From: a virus
Virus record (IMG/VR): IMGVR_UViG_3300032116_000663
Span: 1 to 36,102 of that record
Length of the DNA: 36,102 nt
Reading direction: 5' to 3' (one strand)
A program made the position numbers and the translations under genes. Below, piece after piece: positions 29,818-36,102 of the stretch (position 1 is the stretch's first letter; the number at the start of each line of letters is the position of its first letter). The notes under the pieces are model-generated. The model was not told where the DNA came from. It ran no database searches and was given only the letters and a program-made list of their open reading frames with translations.

Positions 29818-30369
29818 TTATCTTTTTATTCCCCAAAAGTACAAATCTTGAGGATATTCTAATCGTGTTTTAAATTGGTAAATCAAAAAGTCTTTTTCAA
29901 AGTCAAAGTTTCCAAAGAAGTTGCCCTCAGTTAAATTCATATAGTAATCCTCCCAATCTTTTGCCTTACTTGTAAATGGTGAGTCCGATGGTGATGTTCT
30001 CTTAGTTCCGTGTTCAGGTCTGCCTGTGGTGGCACAAGTGAATATGAATAAACCTCCACTCTTCAATAGATTGTCTATAACATTCCTTACCGTTTCCCTC
30101 CAATATTTATCGTGCTCAAAACATTCTGTTGAAATAACAACATCGAATTGATGGCCTCCGTTTGGCTTAAATTCGTGGCCTTTGCAAACTATATCTACAT
30201 TCTTGCCCTCACCAATATCAATGCCAGTGTAATCGTAATTATCAAACAAATAACGGTTGTTTCCATTGATGTCTAAGCTACCAATATCTAATACGCTAAC
30301 TCCTTTGAAAAAGTCAGGCATAAATTCTTTAACTGATTTGCAGAAGTTGATTTGCTCTTGGTGTGCCAT
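29818..30369 (-). CDS. SAM-dependent methyltransferase (class I)
   Basis: This 183-aa protein shows the class I methyltransferase core. The motif I-like glycine loop is VLDIGSLDINGNNRYLF, the acidic motif II is YTGIDIGEGKNVDIV, motif IV is FDVVISTECFEHDKYW, and motif V is LLKSGGLFIFTCAT. It lacks DNA-methylase target motifs (no DPPY/PCQ), so a small-molecule, sugar or protein substrate is more likely. It directly follows the GT2 gene with no gap, suggesting a shared pathway such as methylated glycans on virion or host surface. The substrate is unknown. Confidence 0.82.
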   Translation of the reverse strand: MAHQEQINFCKSVKEFMPDFFKGVSVLDIGSLDINGNNRYLFDNYDYTGIDIGEGKNVDIVCKGHEFKPNGGHQFDVVISTECFEHDKYWRETVRNVIDNLLKSGGLFIFTCATTGRPEHGTKRTSPSDSPFTSKAKDWEDYYMNLTEGNFFGNFDFEKDFLIYQFKTRLEYPQDLYFWGIKR

Positions 30370-30984
30370 TTATTTATAGTTTTCTGTAAAGATTTTGTAA
30401 TCCTCTGCTTGAATAAGTCCGAACTCAGGAAGTCGTGTTGTGGTGCTTATATCGCTTTCAATTTTGCATCCGTATAGCTTCTTAGCTTTGCCTTTAGCGT
30501 ATTTAATGAGGTAGTCATCTCCACACGCTATCTTCAAGTCAAATGGAATATCTACATAGTTGTTCTTGTGGATGAACATTGCACATCCATAACCATAAGG
30601 TCTTTCAATAACATCTGTGAGGTTCATTGATACGGATTGTTTTAAGGCATAATTCTCAAAACACATACCTACTACTCCAACTTCGGTTAACTTATCGAGT
30701 AGGAAACTAAATACATTTGTATCGATTAAGATGTCATCGTTAAGTATGGCAATGTTTTTCATTGAGGCACAATTCACACCCCAATTCCAAGAATAATTAA
30801 CGTAATAATTTTCTTTAGCAGAGTATACGAATACTTTTTTTAGGTAGGTAAATTCATCCTCCATTGGGTTTCTTTCGTTGGAAATAATAAAGACATCATT
30901 TACCAACTCACAATCTATTAGGGATTGAATTAATGGCTTAATCTTGTCTGATTTCCAAAGGGTAGGGATAATTACGCTAAACAT
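30370..30984 (-). CDS. GT2-like glycosyltransferase
   Basis: This 204-aa protein begins FSVIIPTLWKSDKIKPLIQSL, the nucleotide-binding start of GT2 enzymes. The metal site ILNDDILID lies near residue 80, and later CGDDYLIKYAKGKA gives another acidic pair. It is shorter than many GT2 proteins but has the core. It is likely transcribed from the weak promoter at 31000-31008 and coupled to the methyltransferase. It would transfer a sugar from a nucleotide donor; the acceptor is unknown. Confidence 0.75.
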   Translation of the reverse strand: MFSVIIPTLWKSDKIKPLIQSLIDCELVNDVFIISNERNPMEDEFTYLKKVFVYSAKENYYVNYSWNWGVNCASMKNIAILNDDILIDTNVFSFLLDKLTEVGVVGMCFENYALKQSVSMNLTDVIERPYGYGCAMFIHKNNYVDIPFDLKIACGDDYLIKYAKGKAKKLYGCKIESDISTTTRLPEFGLIQAEDYKIFTENYK

Positions 30985-30999
30985 ATTTCAATTGTTAAT

Positions 31000-31008
31000 G
31001 CAAACATA
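31000..31008 (-). promoter_or_regulatory. Possible promoter -7 element
   Basis: TATGTTTGC on the minus strand fits TAnnTTTGC and lies 16 nt upstream of the GT2 start, in the 32-bp gap after the large terminase gene. No convincing TTG -33 element is found at 18-21 nt, so the call is weak. Confidence 0.35.
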
Positions 31009-31016
31009 CTAATTAT

Positions 31017-32261
31017 TTAATTACGATTGAGAAATTTTAAACAAAAAGAATTACAAGCATAGCGAAACGTATCTAAGGCATCGGCTTGTTGTGCCGGGTC
31101 GCTTCTATCTGCTTTCTTAATTGATCCATCAGGCAATACCGTTACATTCTCAAAGTCGAATTGTAATGACTTGGTGTTATCTCTATCCAATAGCACATTT
31201 CCTCTGCTCAATAAACTATTCACCAACACTCGGTTATCTGCTAACCTTGGATTTACCACTGGCACAACTAACTGATTATTGGAAAGGTTCAATTGTGATT
31301 TAATAATTTTGTAGTAATTCATATTGTCTTGCACCATTGCAGAAGTTGAACTACCACTTGCATCCCCTGTAACTAAAAATAAAGCATTGCCATACTTAGT
31401 CTTGATAACTTGGCATAGTTCAAATATATCTGAGTTAGCAAGTTTAATCGTTTCAATCACTCGGATAGTGTCGTAGTTAGGTACTTGAACAACTGAGCAA
31501 CTGATTGGATTTTTGTTGAAGTCAAATGATAGAATTATCTCTAAGTTAGATAAAATTTCTACCTTGCCAAGATGCTTTTCTTCTTCATAAGCATAGGCCC
31601 ATAACATAGTATCAAGAGTAACATCTTCAGCTAAGTATTCACAATTGAAATACATTGGATCAAGTGTTGCTTTGGCTGAATCTATTTCTTGAGCATCCAT
31701 AAATGGGTTGTCGTAAGTGCTGAACTTCCATCCTTGCCATTCGTGTTTATACTTGTCATCGTCTGAACGCTTAAATAATTCTTTGAAGTATGTTTTACCG
31801 AATTGCGGAGTTGAGAGAAACCAACAATCGCCTTTATAGTCTGTTAGGGTTGCTCTTATTGTTCCATTCCAAGCTATCTTTAGTTTCTTTGCTTTCTCGC
31901 ACTCATCAATTACTACTCTCCAATATTTTCTTCCTCTGCCTGAGTCGGGTTCGTCTAATGACCACATATCAATAACACCTCCCGTTATTAATCGAATTTG
32001 TTTTAGTTGCTCATTCTTCTGCTTGATGGCATCGCCTAAAATCTTAACAACCTCAATCCAAAAGTCGTTAAGGTCTTTGTATGTTGGGCAAAAATAAGCA
32101 ACGGGAAATCCATCCAATGCAGGTTCAATGATTAACTCTTTGGCTATTGATGTCTTGCCAAATCTCCTTCCACATTTAAGAACATTGAATCTCCTTTTTG
32201 TTTGGATTATCAACTCTTGGTTGGTGTGCCTTTTTTGTAACCTAATTATGGTTTCACTCAC
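31017..32261 (-). CDS. terL: Terminase large subunit
   Basis: This 414-aa packaging motor has the ATPase motifs near the N-terminus. Walker A is LKCGRRFGKTS (G31-T37), Walker B is WRVVIDECEK (DE at 119-120), and the coupling motif is WFLSTPQFGKT. The C-terminal RNase H-like nuclease is visible as LSFDFNKNPIS (first metal Asp), FLVTGDASGSS (second) and QADALDTFRY (third). It cuts and pumps DNA into the prohead through the portal. Its start overlaps the small-subunit gene by 8 nt. Family membership is certain; I cannot assign a packaging type (cos or pac) by eye. Confidence 0.95.
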   Translation of the reverse strand: MSETIIRLQKRHTNQELIIQTKRRFNVLKCGRRFGKTSIAKELIIEPALDGFPVAYFCPTYKDLNDFWIEVVKILGDAIKQKNEQLKQIRLITGGVIDMWSLDEPDSGRGRKYWRVVIDECEKAKKLKIAWNGTIRATLTDYKGDCWFLSTPQFGKTYFKELFKRSDDDKYKHEWQGWKFSTYDNPFMDAQEIDSAKATLDPMYFNCEYLAEDVTLDTMLWAYAYEEEKHLGKVEILSNLEIILSFDFNKNPISCSVVQVPNYDTIRVIETIKLANSDIFELCQVIKTKYGNALFLVTGDASGSSTSAMVQDNMNYYKIIKSQLNLSNNQLVVPVVNPRLADNRVLVNSLLSRGNVLLDRDNTKSLQFDFENVTVLPDGSIKKADRSDPAQQADALDTFRYACNSFCLKFLNRN

Positions 32262-32718
32262 GGATTACTTTTATTATTCCAGTGTTTTGTTGATTTACTT
32301 GGGTTGGTGCATAGCTTCCATCCATCTTATTGAGTTCTGCAAGTGCTTTCACTCTATCGCTGTGGCTTGGTTCTTCGGGATATTCCATTATCTTGCCACC
32401 TACAACAAATGGTCTTTTTGCTTTTATTGTTCCATCAACAAGCTTTGTTAGCCATTCCATTCTTTCGGCTGCTGACATTATGCGTTTTTGAGCGATTTCA
32501 GCGACTTTCTCCTTTTGTGCTTCCTCTACTACCTTTTTTAGGTTATCTCTTTGCTCAGCGATTAAATCAGCGTATTTTTTGGCTAATTGACTGCCCTTAA
32601 CCTCACTTACCTGCTTACTTACCCCTTTCTTACCTATGCTTAACTTATAAGCATTGGATTGGGTTTCTCCATTTGCTACAAGTCTTATAAAATCTGAATG
32701 TTTAGAGGGTAAGTTCAT
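32254..32718 (-). CDS. terS: Terminase small subunit
   Basis: This 154-aa protein starts MNLPSKHSDFIRLVANGETQ and continues NAYKLSIGKKGVSKQVSEVKGSQL, an N-terminal helix-turn-helix of the type that binds phage packaging DNA. A central coiled coil follows (KKYADLIAEQRDNLKKVVEEAQKEKVAEIAQKR, in parts). I chose the ATG at 32718, which lies 1 nt after the stop of the preceding gene; the ATG at 32760 would overlap that gene. The order small then large subunit supports the call. Confidence 0.82.
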   Translation of the reverse strand: MNLPSKHSDFIRLVANGETQSNAYKLSIGKKGVSKQVSEVKGSQLAKKYADLIAEQRDNLKKVVEEAQKEKVAEIAQKRIMSAAERMEWLTKLVDGTIKAKRPFVVGGKIMEYPEEPSHSDRVKALAELNKMDGSYAPTQVNQQNTGIIKVIRE

Positions 32719-32719
32719 A

Positions 32720-32932
32720 TTATATTTTTGTACCGCATAATGGGTAAAGAAATGTTTCAACTTCTGTTCCTATTTTAATTAATTTATTGTTTTTAAATTT
32801 AATCTGAGTAGTAATCATTTCTTTTTGTTTACCATTATAACCAATTATATCTCTATCCTTAACACTTGGCAATGTACCTACATATTTATTGTTAACGTAA
32901 TATTCTTTAAAATAGCCTAATTCTTTGAACAT
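32720..32932 (-). CDS. Small hypothetical protein
   Basis: This 70-aa basic protein (FKELGYFKEYYVNNKYVGTL ... IKFKNNKLIKIGTEVETFLYPLCG) looks beta-rich. It overlaps the end of the glycosyltransferase-like gene by 16 nt and ends 1 nt before the small terminase start, so it is part of the same transcript. No family is recognised. It could be a DNA-binding or packaging accessory protein by position. Confidence 0.5.
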   Translation of the reverse strand: MFKELGYFKEYYVNNKYVGTLPSVKDRDIIGYNGKQKEMITTQIKFKNNKLIKIGTEVETFLYPLCGTKI

Positions 32933-33855
32933 ATTATACTTTTTAAATTATTAATCATATTTGTTCTTAATTGTACCTCTTGCATTCTCCATCCTTTTTG
33001 AATTGCCAAATGCTTTGAAAAATCTTTATTACAATAATCTATTTTTTCTTGTAAGGATTTATAGTCTGTTACGATGTAATCTTTAATTTGTTCCTCATAG
33101 TATGCAATTTCTGATTTACGAATAGTATTCCAACAATTTATATCAAAAAACATAACTACATTACAGAATCCCGCCTCATACCATCTATTAGCTAAATTAT
33201 TAAATACTTGGTGAGTGTATTTATCTTCTATGTACAATGAGTATTTAAATAAGTTCAATGTTTCCTTTCTTTCTGCCCAACTAATTGTATCTAAATATTT
33301 AGGATTGCATCCCTCGTGTTTAAATTTCTTCATATTTTTAGTTGATGTACTTAAAAACAATCCTCCTTGAATATATTTTTTGAAGTAATCTGCTCTATCT
33401 TCTCTCCATCTACCATAATAGATGCAATCATATTTTTTTGTAATTAATTGGTTTGGTTGTTTTGCAATTAGCAAGTTGAGATTTAAGATATTGTCACTAA
33501 TCTGCCTATCTTTATGCTGAACTTCGTTTCTACCTTCGTAATTTCTAACTAACTTAAAGTTATTTTTTGCATAAGATAAAGCAGGATTGATTTTTTGCTC
33601 ATACTCGCCAACAATAAAAATAATATTATTATGTCTTTTAATAAAATCTCTTGTTAATACTGCCTCACTATTCATACTGCCAAAACCTACTAAAACAGCA
33701 TCATATTCCTTATTATTATTTATTAATTGGTCTGTTGAATAATAAAAATCAGCACCTAATTCTTTTTGCAACAATAGCATATTACGCATATTAACTGCGG
33801 TGAAATTACTGCCTACTTTAGTGCCTACCTTTATATCTAACAATGCAATCCTCAT
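32917..33855 (-). CDS. Putative GT-B-like glycosyltransferase
   Basis: This 312-aa protein starts MRIALLDIKVGTKVGSNFT, continues YDAVLVGFGSMN, and has later strand-helix units (FIVGEYEQK; YDCIYYGRWREDRADYFKKY). Two Rossmann-like halves fit a GT-B fold, and the opening resembles phage T4 alpha-glucosyltransferase-type enzymes. The C-terminal half (FKYSLYIEDKYTHQVFNNLANRWYEAGFCNVVMF, in parts) carries the Glu/Ala/Gly pattern of nucleotide-sugar binding regions. Similar phage enzymes act on DNA bases or surface glycans. It lies between the ParB-like and terminase genes. The fold call is moderate and the substrate unknown. Confidence 0.5.
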   Translation of the reverse strand: MRIALLDIKVGTKVGSNFTAVNMRNMLLLQKELGADFYYSTDQLINNNKEYDAVLVGFGSMNSEAVLTRDFIKRHNNIIFIVGEYEQKINPALSYAKNNFKLVRNYEGRNEVQHKDRQISDNILNLNLLIAKQPNQLITKKYDCIYYGRWREDRADYFKKYIQGGLFLSTSTKNMKKFKHEGCNPKYLDTISWAERKETLNLFKYSLYIEDKYTHQVFNNLANRWYEAGFCNVVMFFDINCWNTIRKSEIAYYEEQIKDYIVTDYKSLQEKIDYCNKDFSKHLAIQKGWRMQEVQLRTNMINNLKSIICSKN

Positions 33856-34400
33856 AATGCCGCCTTAATTAAAAAATCTTCGTAAGATATTTTTTTGCCA
33901 GATACGTTTAATTTAGTCTGCAGTTTTTCCAACTGCTCAATATTATCGCAATCAATAGTGAACTTTACTTGCTCATTAAAATCGTCAACTTCTTCAATAT
34001 CTTGTTGAATAATTCCAACTCCCCACTCTTGACAAACTGCCTCTCCAACCTCAGCCTCAATCAATTCAGCATCAAAAACAATGTTAGCCTTTGCCGAAGC
34101 ATTATCAGCAAGTGCCATTTCTCTGCCCTCTGCACTATCCAAGTCAATGTCCGTTCTCTTAACTGCGATAATCTTTGTGCCATCGCTTTCTACTATCTGA
34201 ACATCATCCATTCCAATAGCCATTGCATTTTCAACTGACTTGTTGCCGGCAATGATACGATTGTTTTTGTCTATGAGGATGCTTCTTCCCGCACCAAATT
34301 TTCTAAAGGACTTTTCAATTAGTGAGTTTCCAAATTCTGATCCTTTATTGAAGTTTTTATCATCGGGAGTTAAATCTGATAGTTTTACTTGTTTTGCCAT
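33852..34400 (-). CDS. ParB-like N-terminal domain protein
   Basis: This 182-aa protein has a ParB/sulfiredoxin-type domain: VKLSDLTPDDKNFNKGSEFG, then SILIDKNNRIIAGNKSVENAM and the late EGREMALADNASAKAN. Phage members typically sit just upstream of terminase genes and may act as CTP-binding or nuclease-like DNA proteins. I prefer the ATG at 34400; the ATG at 34433 overlaps the preceding gene and adds LINNLYFCI-like residues that do not belong to the domain. A promoter-like element lies immediately upstream (34405-34433). The specific role, in packaging or DNA modification, is not known. Confidence 0.75.
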   Translation of the reverse strand: MAKQVKLSDLTPDDKNFNKGSEFGNSLIEKSFRKFGAGRSILIDKNNRIIAGNKSVENAMAIGMDDVQIVESDGTKIIAVKRTDIDLDSAEGREMALADNASAKANIVFDAELIEAEVGEAVCQEWGVGIIQQDIEEVDDFNEQVKFTIDCDNIEQLEKLQTKLNVSGKKISYEDFLIKAAL

Positions 34401-34404
34401 AATA

Positions 34405-34433
34405 CAAAAGTACAAATTATTTATTAATTGCAA
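34405..34433 (-). promoter_or_regulatory. Possible promoter upstream of the ParB-like gene
   Basis: The minus strand shows TTG (34433-34431), 18 nt, TACTTTTG (34412-34405) and then TATT. This matches the other promoters in spacing. The ATG is only 5 nt below the -7 box, so transcription would begin at or inside the start codon, implying a leaderless message. It may be chance in AT-rich DNA. Confidence 0.35.
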
Positions 34434-34606
34434 GTTTCTTTAGTTATCCAATTATCTGTCAACTCTTTTGCCTTAGCTTTGAATATTGCAACCTTGCTGA
34501 GTGGTACTAAGGTCTGAACGTATTTTGAAGGCTCTGAGAATTTAGGTTTGACACCCGCACCGGGACGGATGCCTCCCCTTTGTTTTTTTTCGTTAGATGG
34601 CAACAT
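34424..34606 (-). CDS. Small basic protein with RGGxRPGAG motif
   Basis: This protein of about 60 aa reads MLPSNEKKQRGGIRPGAGVKPK at the start (taken from ATG 34606). A segment rich in Lys and Ala follows (KVAIFKAKAKELTDNW). The RGGxRPGAGxKPK stretch is common in small phage proteins and resembles an AT-hook-like or other basic nucleic-acid-binding tail. Earlier in-frame ATGs at 34648, 34624 and 34618 are possible, but the 34648 start would overlap the preceding gene by 56 nt. From 34606 the overlap is 14 nt. Function is unknown. Confidence 0.5.
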   Translation of the reverse strand: MLPSNEKKQRGGIRPGAGVKPKFSEPSKYVQTLVPLSKVAIFKAKAKELTDNWITKETCN

Positions 34607-34775
34607 AGCAGAATCCATTTGCATTGTTGACAATGTACTTAGTGCCATTGATACTTACCTTTACTTTGTGAACCGATTTAAGGTTTTCTTGACTTCTGTG
34701 AGCACTACCTAATCTGTAAGTAGTGTTGTCGGTCATTGTGATTTGTGTTCTGTTGTAGGTGTGATTTGTGTTCAT
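34593..34775 (-). CDS. Small hypothetical protein
   Basis: This 60-aa protein is taken from ATG 34775, after the leader AACAAAAAAACAGACT. It has an N-terminal Thr/Asn-rich part, then VHKVKVSINGTKYIVNNANG, a short strand-turn-strand unit. The upstream ATG at 34802 would overlap the 99-aa gene. No family is recognised. It belongs to the small-gene cluster after the strong promoter at 35121-35151. Confidence 0.45.
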   Translation of the reverse strand: MNTNHTYNRTQITMTDNTTYRLGSAHRSQENLKSVHKVKVSINGTKYIVNNANGFCYVAI

Positions 34776-34795
34776 AGTCTGTTTTTTTGTTGTTA

Positions 34796-35095
34796 TTACC
34801 AAGATATAGTTTTGAATGCGTCTTTTTTTCTCATCTCTTCGTAGTCTGACTTTGACATATTGAAGTATTCGCTTTTTTTGTATTGCTCAACATTGATGAA
34901 GTTAGCCTTGTTTACTTTTTTTGTTTTTGTTGCTGGTGCAACATAAGTTGTTCCGAAGTCGCTACCATCTTCTTTTTTTAATTTCGCAAATTTAATCACC
35001 ATAATTTTGATTGTACCATTGAAGTCAACGGTTACGTTGTTGGCATCTTGGCTGATTACTTCGCCTTGTCCTAATGTTGTGTGTGTTACTTTCAT
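34796..35095 (-). CDS. Stand-alone UvrD/PcrA-type Tudor-like domain protein
   Basis: This 99-aa protein has an N-terminal half (about 1-42) reading VTHTTLGQGEVISQDANNVTVDF, then NGTIKIMVIKFAKL. It fits the HxxxGxGxV...VxF...K.L...xAxL pattern of the C-terminal Tudor-like domain of UvrD/PcrA helicases. In those enzymes the domain binds RNA polymerase. The second half is a Lys-rich linker with a helical end (YKKSEYFNMSKSDYEEMRKKDAF). As the first gene after the control region it could act on host transcription, but this is inference. The domain resemblance is a pattern match by eye. Confidence 0.6.
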   Translation of the reverse strand: MKVTHTTLGQGEVISQDANNVTVDFNGTIKIMVIKFAKLKKEDGSDFGTTYVAPATKTKKVNKANFINVEQYKKSEYFNMSKSDYEEMRKKDAFKTISW

Positions 35096-35120
35096 AATTT
35101 CTAATTGTTAATTGTTGAGT

Positions 35121-35151
35121 ACAAATGTAGGTTTAATTTTTGAATACACAA
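35121..35151 (-). promoter_or_regulatory. Promoter of the gene block below 35.1 kb
   Basis: The minus strand shows ATTG with TTG at 35151-35149, 19 nt, then TACATTTGT (35129-35121), a perfect TAnnTTTG. The start of the 99-aa gene is at 35095, giving a leader of about 20 nt. It lies in the largest intergenic gap of the window (35096-35308). Apart from this promoter and the inverted repeat below, I see nothing in that gap. Confidence 0.7.
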
Positions 35152-35166
35152 TAGACATTCAAAAAT
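35136..35166. promoter_or_regulatory. Perfect 10-bp inverted repeat overlapping the promoter (operator candidate)
   Basis: ATTTTTGAAT (35136-35145) and ATTCAAAAAT (35157-35166) are perfect inverted copies separated by 11 bp, a centre-to-centre distance of 21 bp or two helical turns. The spacer contains the -33 TTG (35149-35151). A dimeric repressor bound here would block the promoter. No U-tract or GC stem is present, so it is not a terminator. Confidence 0.6.
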
Positions 35167-35308
35167 AATTTACTTATTTTTTCTAACTTGCTAATTTTCA
35201 ACACTATTATTTTTGTTTTACCTTAATACATTTTCCATCTATACTCACTTTTCTAAGTTTATTTTTTTGTTTAGCTTAAAAATATCTCGTAAAATTGTAG
35301 CCCACTTT

Positions 35309-36102
35309 TTAGAAGGCATCGTCTGCAATGTTTTCAAATTGGTTTTTTGGCTTAAACTCCCAATTGTCTTTATCGTTTATTGGTGTGTCAAATGCTCCGT
35401 TTGGCTTTATTGGGGTTGGTGGTAGTTCAAATGCTTCTACTTGTTTCTTCTCAGGCAATAACCAATTTGTGTTATCAGGAATAAAAGTATAATATCGGCC
35501 ATTTATAAAGTGCCATCCCAAAGAACACATTGTGCCTGATTGGCCCCAGTGTTTAAATTTTACTTTCTGTATGTATATTTCTGTTTTCTTTGAGTCATAG
35601 TTTCTATACACGGTTAATCCGTTGTGAGTTTTATTGAAGAAGTTTGCAGATCCATTTATGTTGTAAAGGTTTGGAACTTCAAACAATCCGCTTTTTTTAT
35701 CTTTCATAATCTTTGTTGGATGGGCCACCAAAAAGCAGTGCACCATATTTCTTTCGCAAAAGGTTGCCAATATATCTAACTGTTTACTTACATAGTGAGT
35801 GGAATCTTCATTGTGTTCTAACTTATTCCAAGCATCAATTACAAAGGCATTAACTCCGTATTTTCTAATTAAACTTTTTACCATTCGCAAAATATCCTCA
35901 AGTTTAAAATCATTTTCGGGTTTTATAAAAAAAAAGTTTTTAGAAAAGTAATCTTTGGCCAATTCCAATTCCATTTTATTCATTTTGTAATTTCCATCAA
36001 ATGCTTTGCCTATTAATTTCTCAGCAAACTTGCTAAAGTGAAGTTCTAAAGGATAGTTTTCAGGGCTGAATAAACCAAACTTCCACCCGGCACGAATGTT
36101 TA
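35309..36102 (-). CDS. Primase-helicase, C-terminal part (enters from the window edge)
   Basis: The frame entering at 36102 reads NIRAGWKFGLFSPENYPLELH after the junction codon. It continues with KLIGKAF and then GVNAFVIDAWNKLEH (Walker B region), FCERNMVHCFLVAHPTK and INGSANFFNKTHNGLTVYR. It ends with KVKFKHWGQSG and the stop at 35309. These are helicase motifs of the T7 gp4/DnaB family. About 263 residues are present. The fragment lacks the linker end and the Walker A P-loop that normally stand before GWK, and the N-terminal part (1-892) ends just before them. Both pieces share one frame across the window ends, so a segment of roughly 50 codons is missing at the join. Confidence 0.92.
   Translation of the reverse strand, partial: NIRAGWKFGLFSPENYPLELHFSKFAEKLIGKAFDGNYKMNKMELELAKDYFSKNFFFIKPENDFKLEDILRMVKSLIRKYGVNAFVIDAWNKLEHNEDSTHYVSKQLDILATFCERNMVHCFLVAHPTKIMKDKKSGLFEVPNLYNINGSANFFNKTHNGLTVYRNYDSKKTEIYIQKVKFKHWGQSGTMCSLGWHFINGRYYTFIPDNTNWLLPEKKQVEAFELPPTPIKPNGAFDTPINDKDNWEFKPKNQFENIADDAF

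Noticed and set aside
35180-35290. Short open frame in the control region
   Set aside because: The frame reads KLRKVSIDGKCIKVKQK with only a GTG near its middle and no good start or leader; it could be a relic, but I cannot support a gene.
1-36102. Prophage / lysogeny module
   Set aside because: No integrase, excisionase, CI-like repressor or attachment site is visible on either strand, apart from the missing segment of about 150 bp, which is too small to hold one.

Overview
The window is almost a complete genome of a tailed phage with siphovirus-like gene content. It is AT-rich, and every gene I can support lies on the minus strand. The host is probably a member of the Bacteroidota. Promoters have the form TTG-N18/19-TAnnTTTG(C/T), the -33/-7 type of that phylum. 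Gene starts follow A-rich leaders such as AAAAAACAACT rather than Shine-Dalgarno sites. The structural proteins also look like those of Bacteroidota phages. I see no integrase, excisionase, CI-like repressor, tRNA or CRISPR, so a lytic lifestyle is more likely but not proven. The two ends of the window are the two parts of one primase-helicase gene, in frame across the join (position 1 to position 36102). The join lacks roughly 50 codons including the Walker A loop. The sequence is therefore most simply a circular map opened inside this gene, with a gap of about 150 bp.

Layout, read in the direction of transcription (high to low coordinates). (a) 35.3-34.4 kb: a 213-bp control region with a strong promoter overlapped by a 10-bp inverted repeat, then small genes (one Tudor-like). 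(b) 34.4-31.0 kb: ParB-like protein, a putative glycosyltransferase, and the small and large terminase subunits. (c) 31.0-28.3 kb: GT2 glycosyltransferase, SAM methyltransferase, small structural or membrane proteins and tail-chaperone candidates. (d) 28.2-19.4 kb: tape measure, two large tail proteins, a GT-A glycosyltransferase, a portal with a Cys4 insertion, and a minor head protein. (e) 19.4-11.4 kb: own promoter, head-assembly proteins, a 17-codon Cys/Gly/Lys gene, scaffold-like and major capsid proteins, connectors, two paralogous tail proteins separated by a terminator, and the tail fibre. (f) 11.4-9.0 kb: lysis cassette with small membrane proteins, a DUF5675 protein (candidate lytic enzyme), a holin-like protein and a one-gene spanin, closed by a terminator.

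(g) 8.9 kb down to 1 and over the join: the early or replication region. It is served by at least three near-identical promoters (8889-8918, 5207-5236, 2104-2133). It encodes two cytosine-5 methyltransferases, one beside an attC-like hairpin. A ribbon-helix-helix protein, a DnaA-domain-IV protein and NinG follow. Next comes a single-strand annealing set (DUF3127, Erf, Gp157, NinB-like). Last are the replication initiator, which carries 11-bp-phased iterons, and the T7-like primase-helicase.

The most interesting unexplained object is the gap at about 1985-2100. A promoter is followed by an RNA of about 110 nt with three hairpins. The last hairpin is an intrinsic terminator whose 7-nt loop is perfectly complementary to the 7-nt loop of the first. 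It sits directly upstream of the replication-initiation genes and looks like a small RNA or transcription attenuator controlling them.
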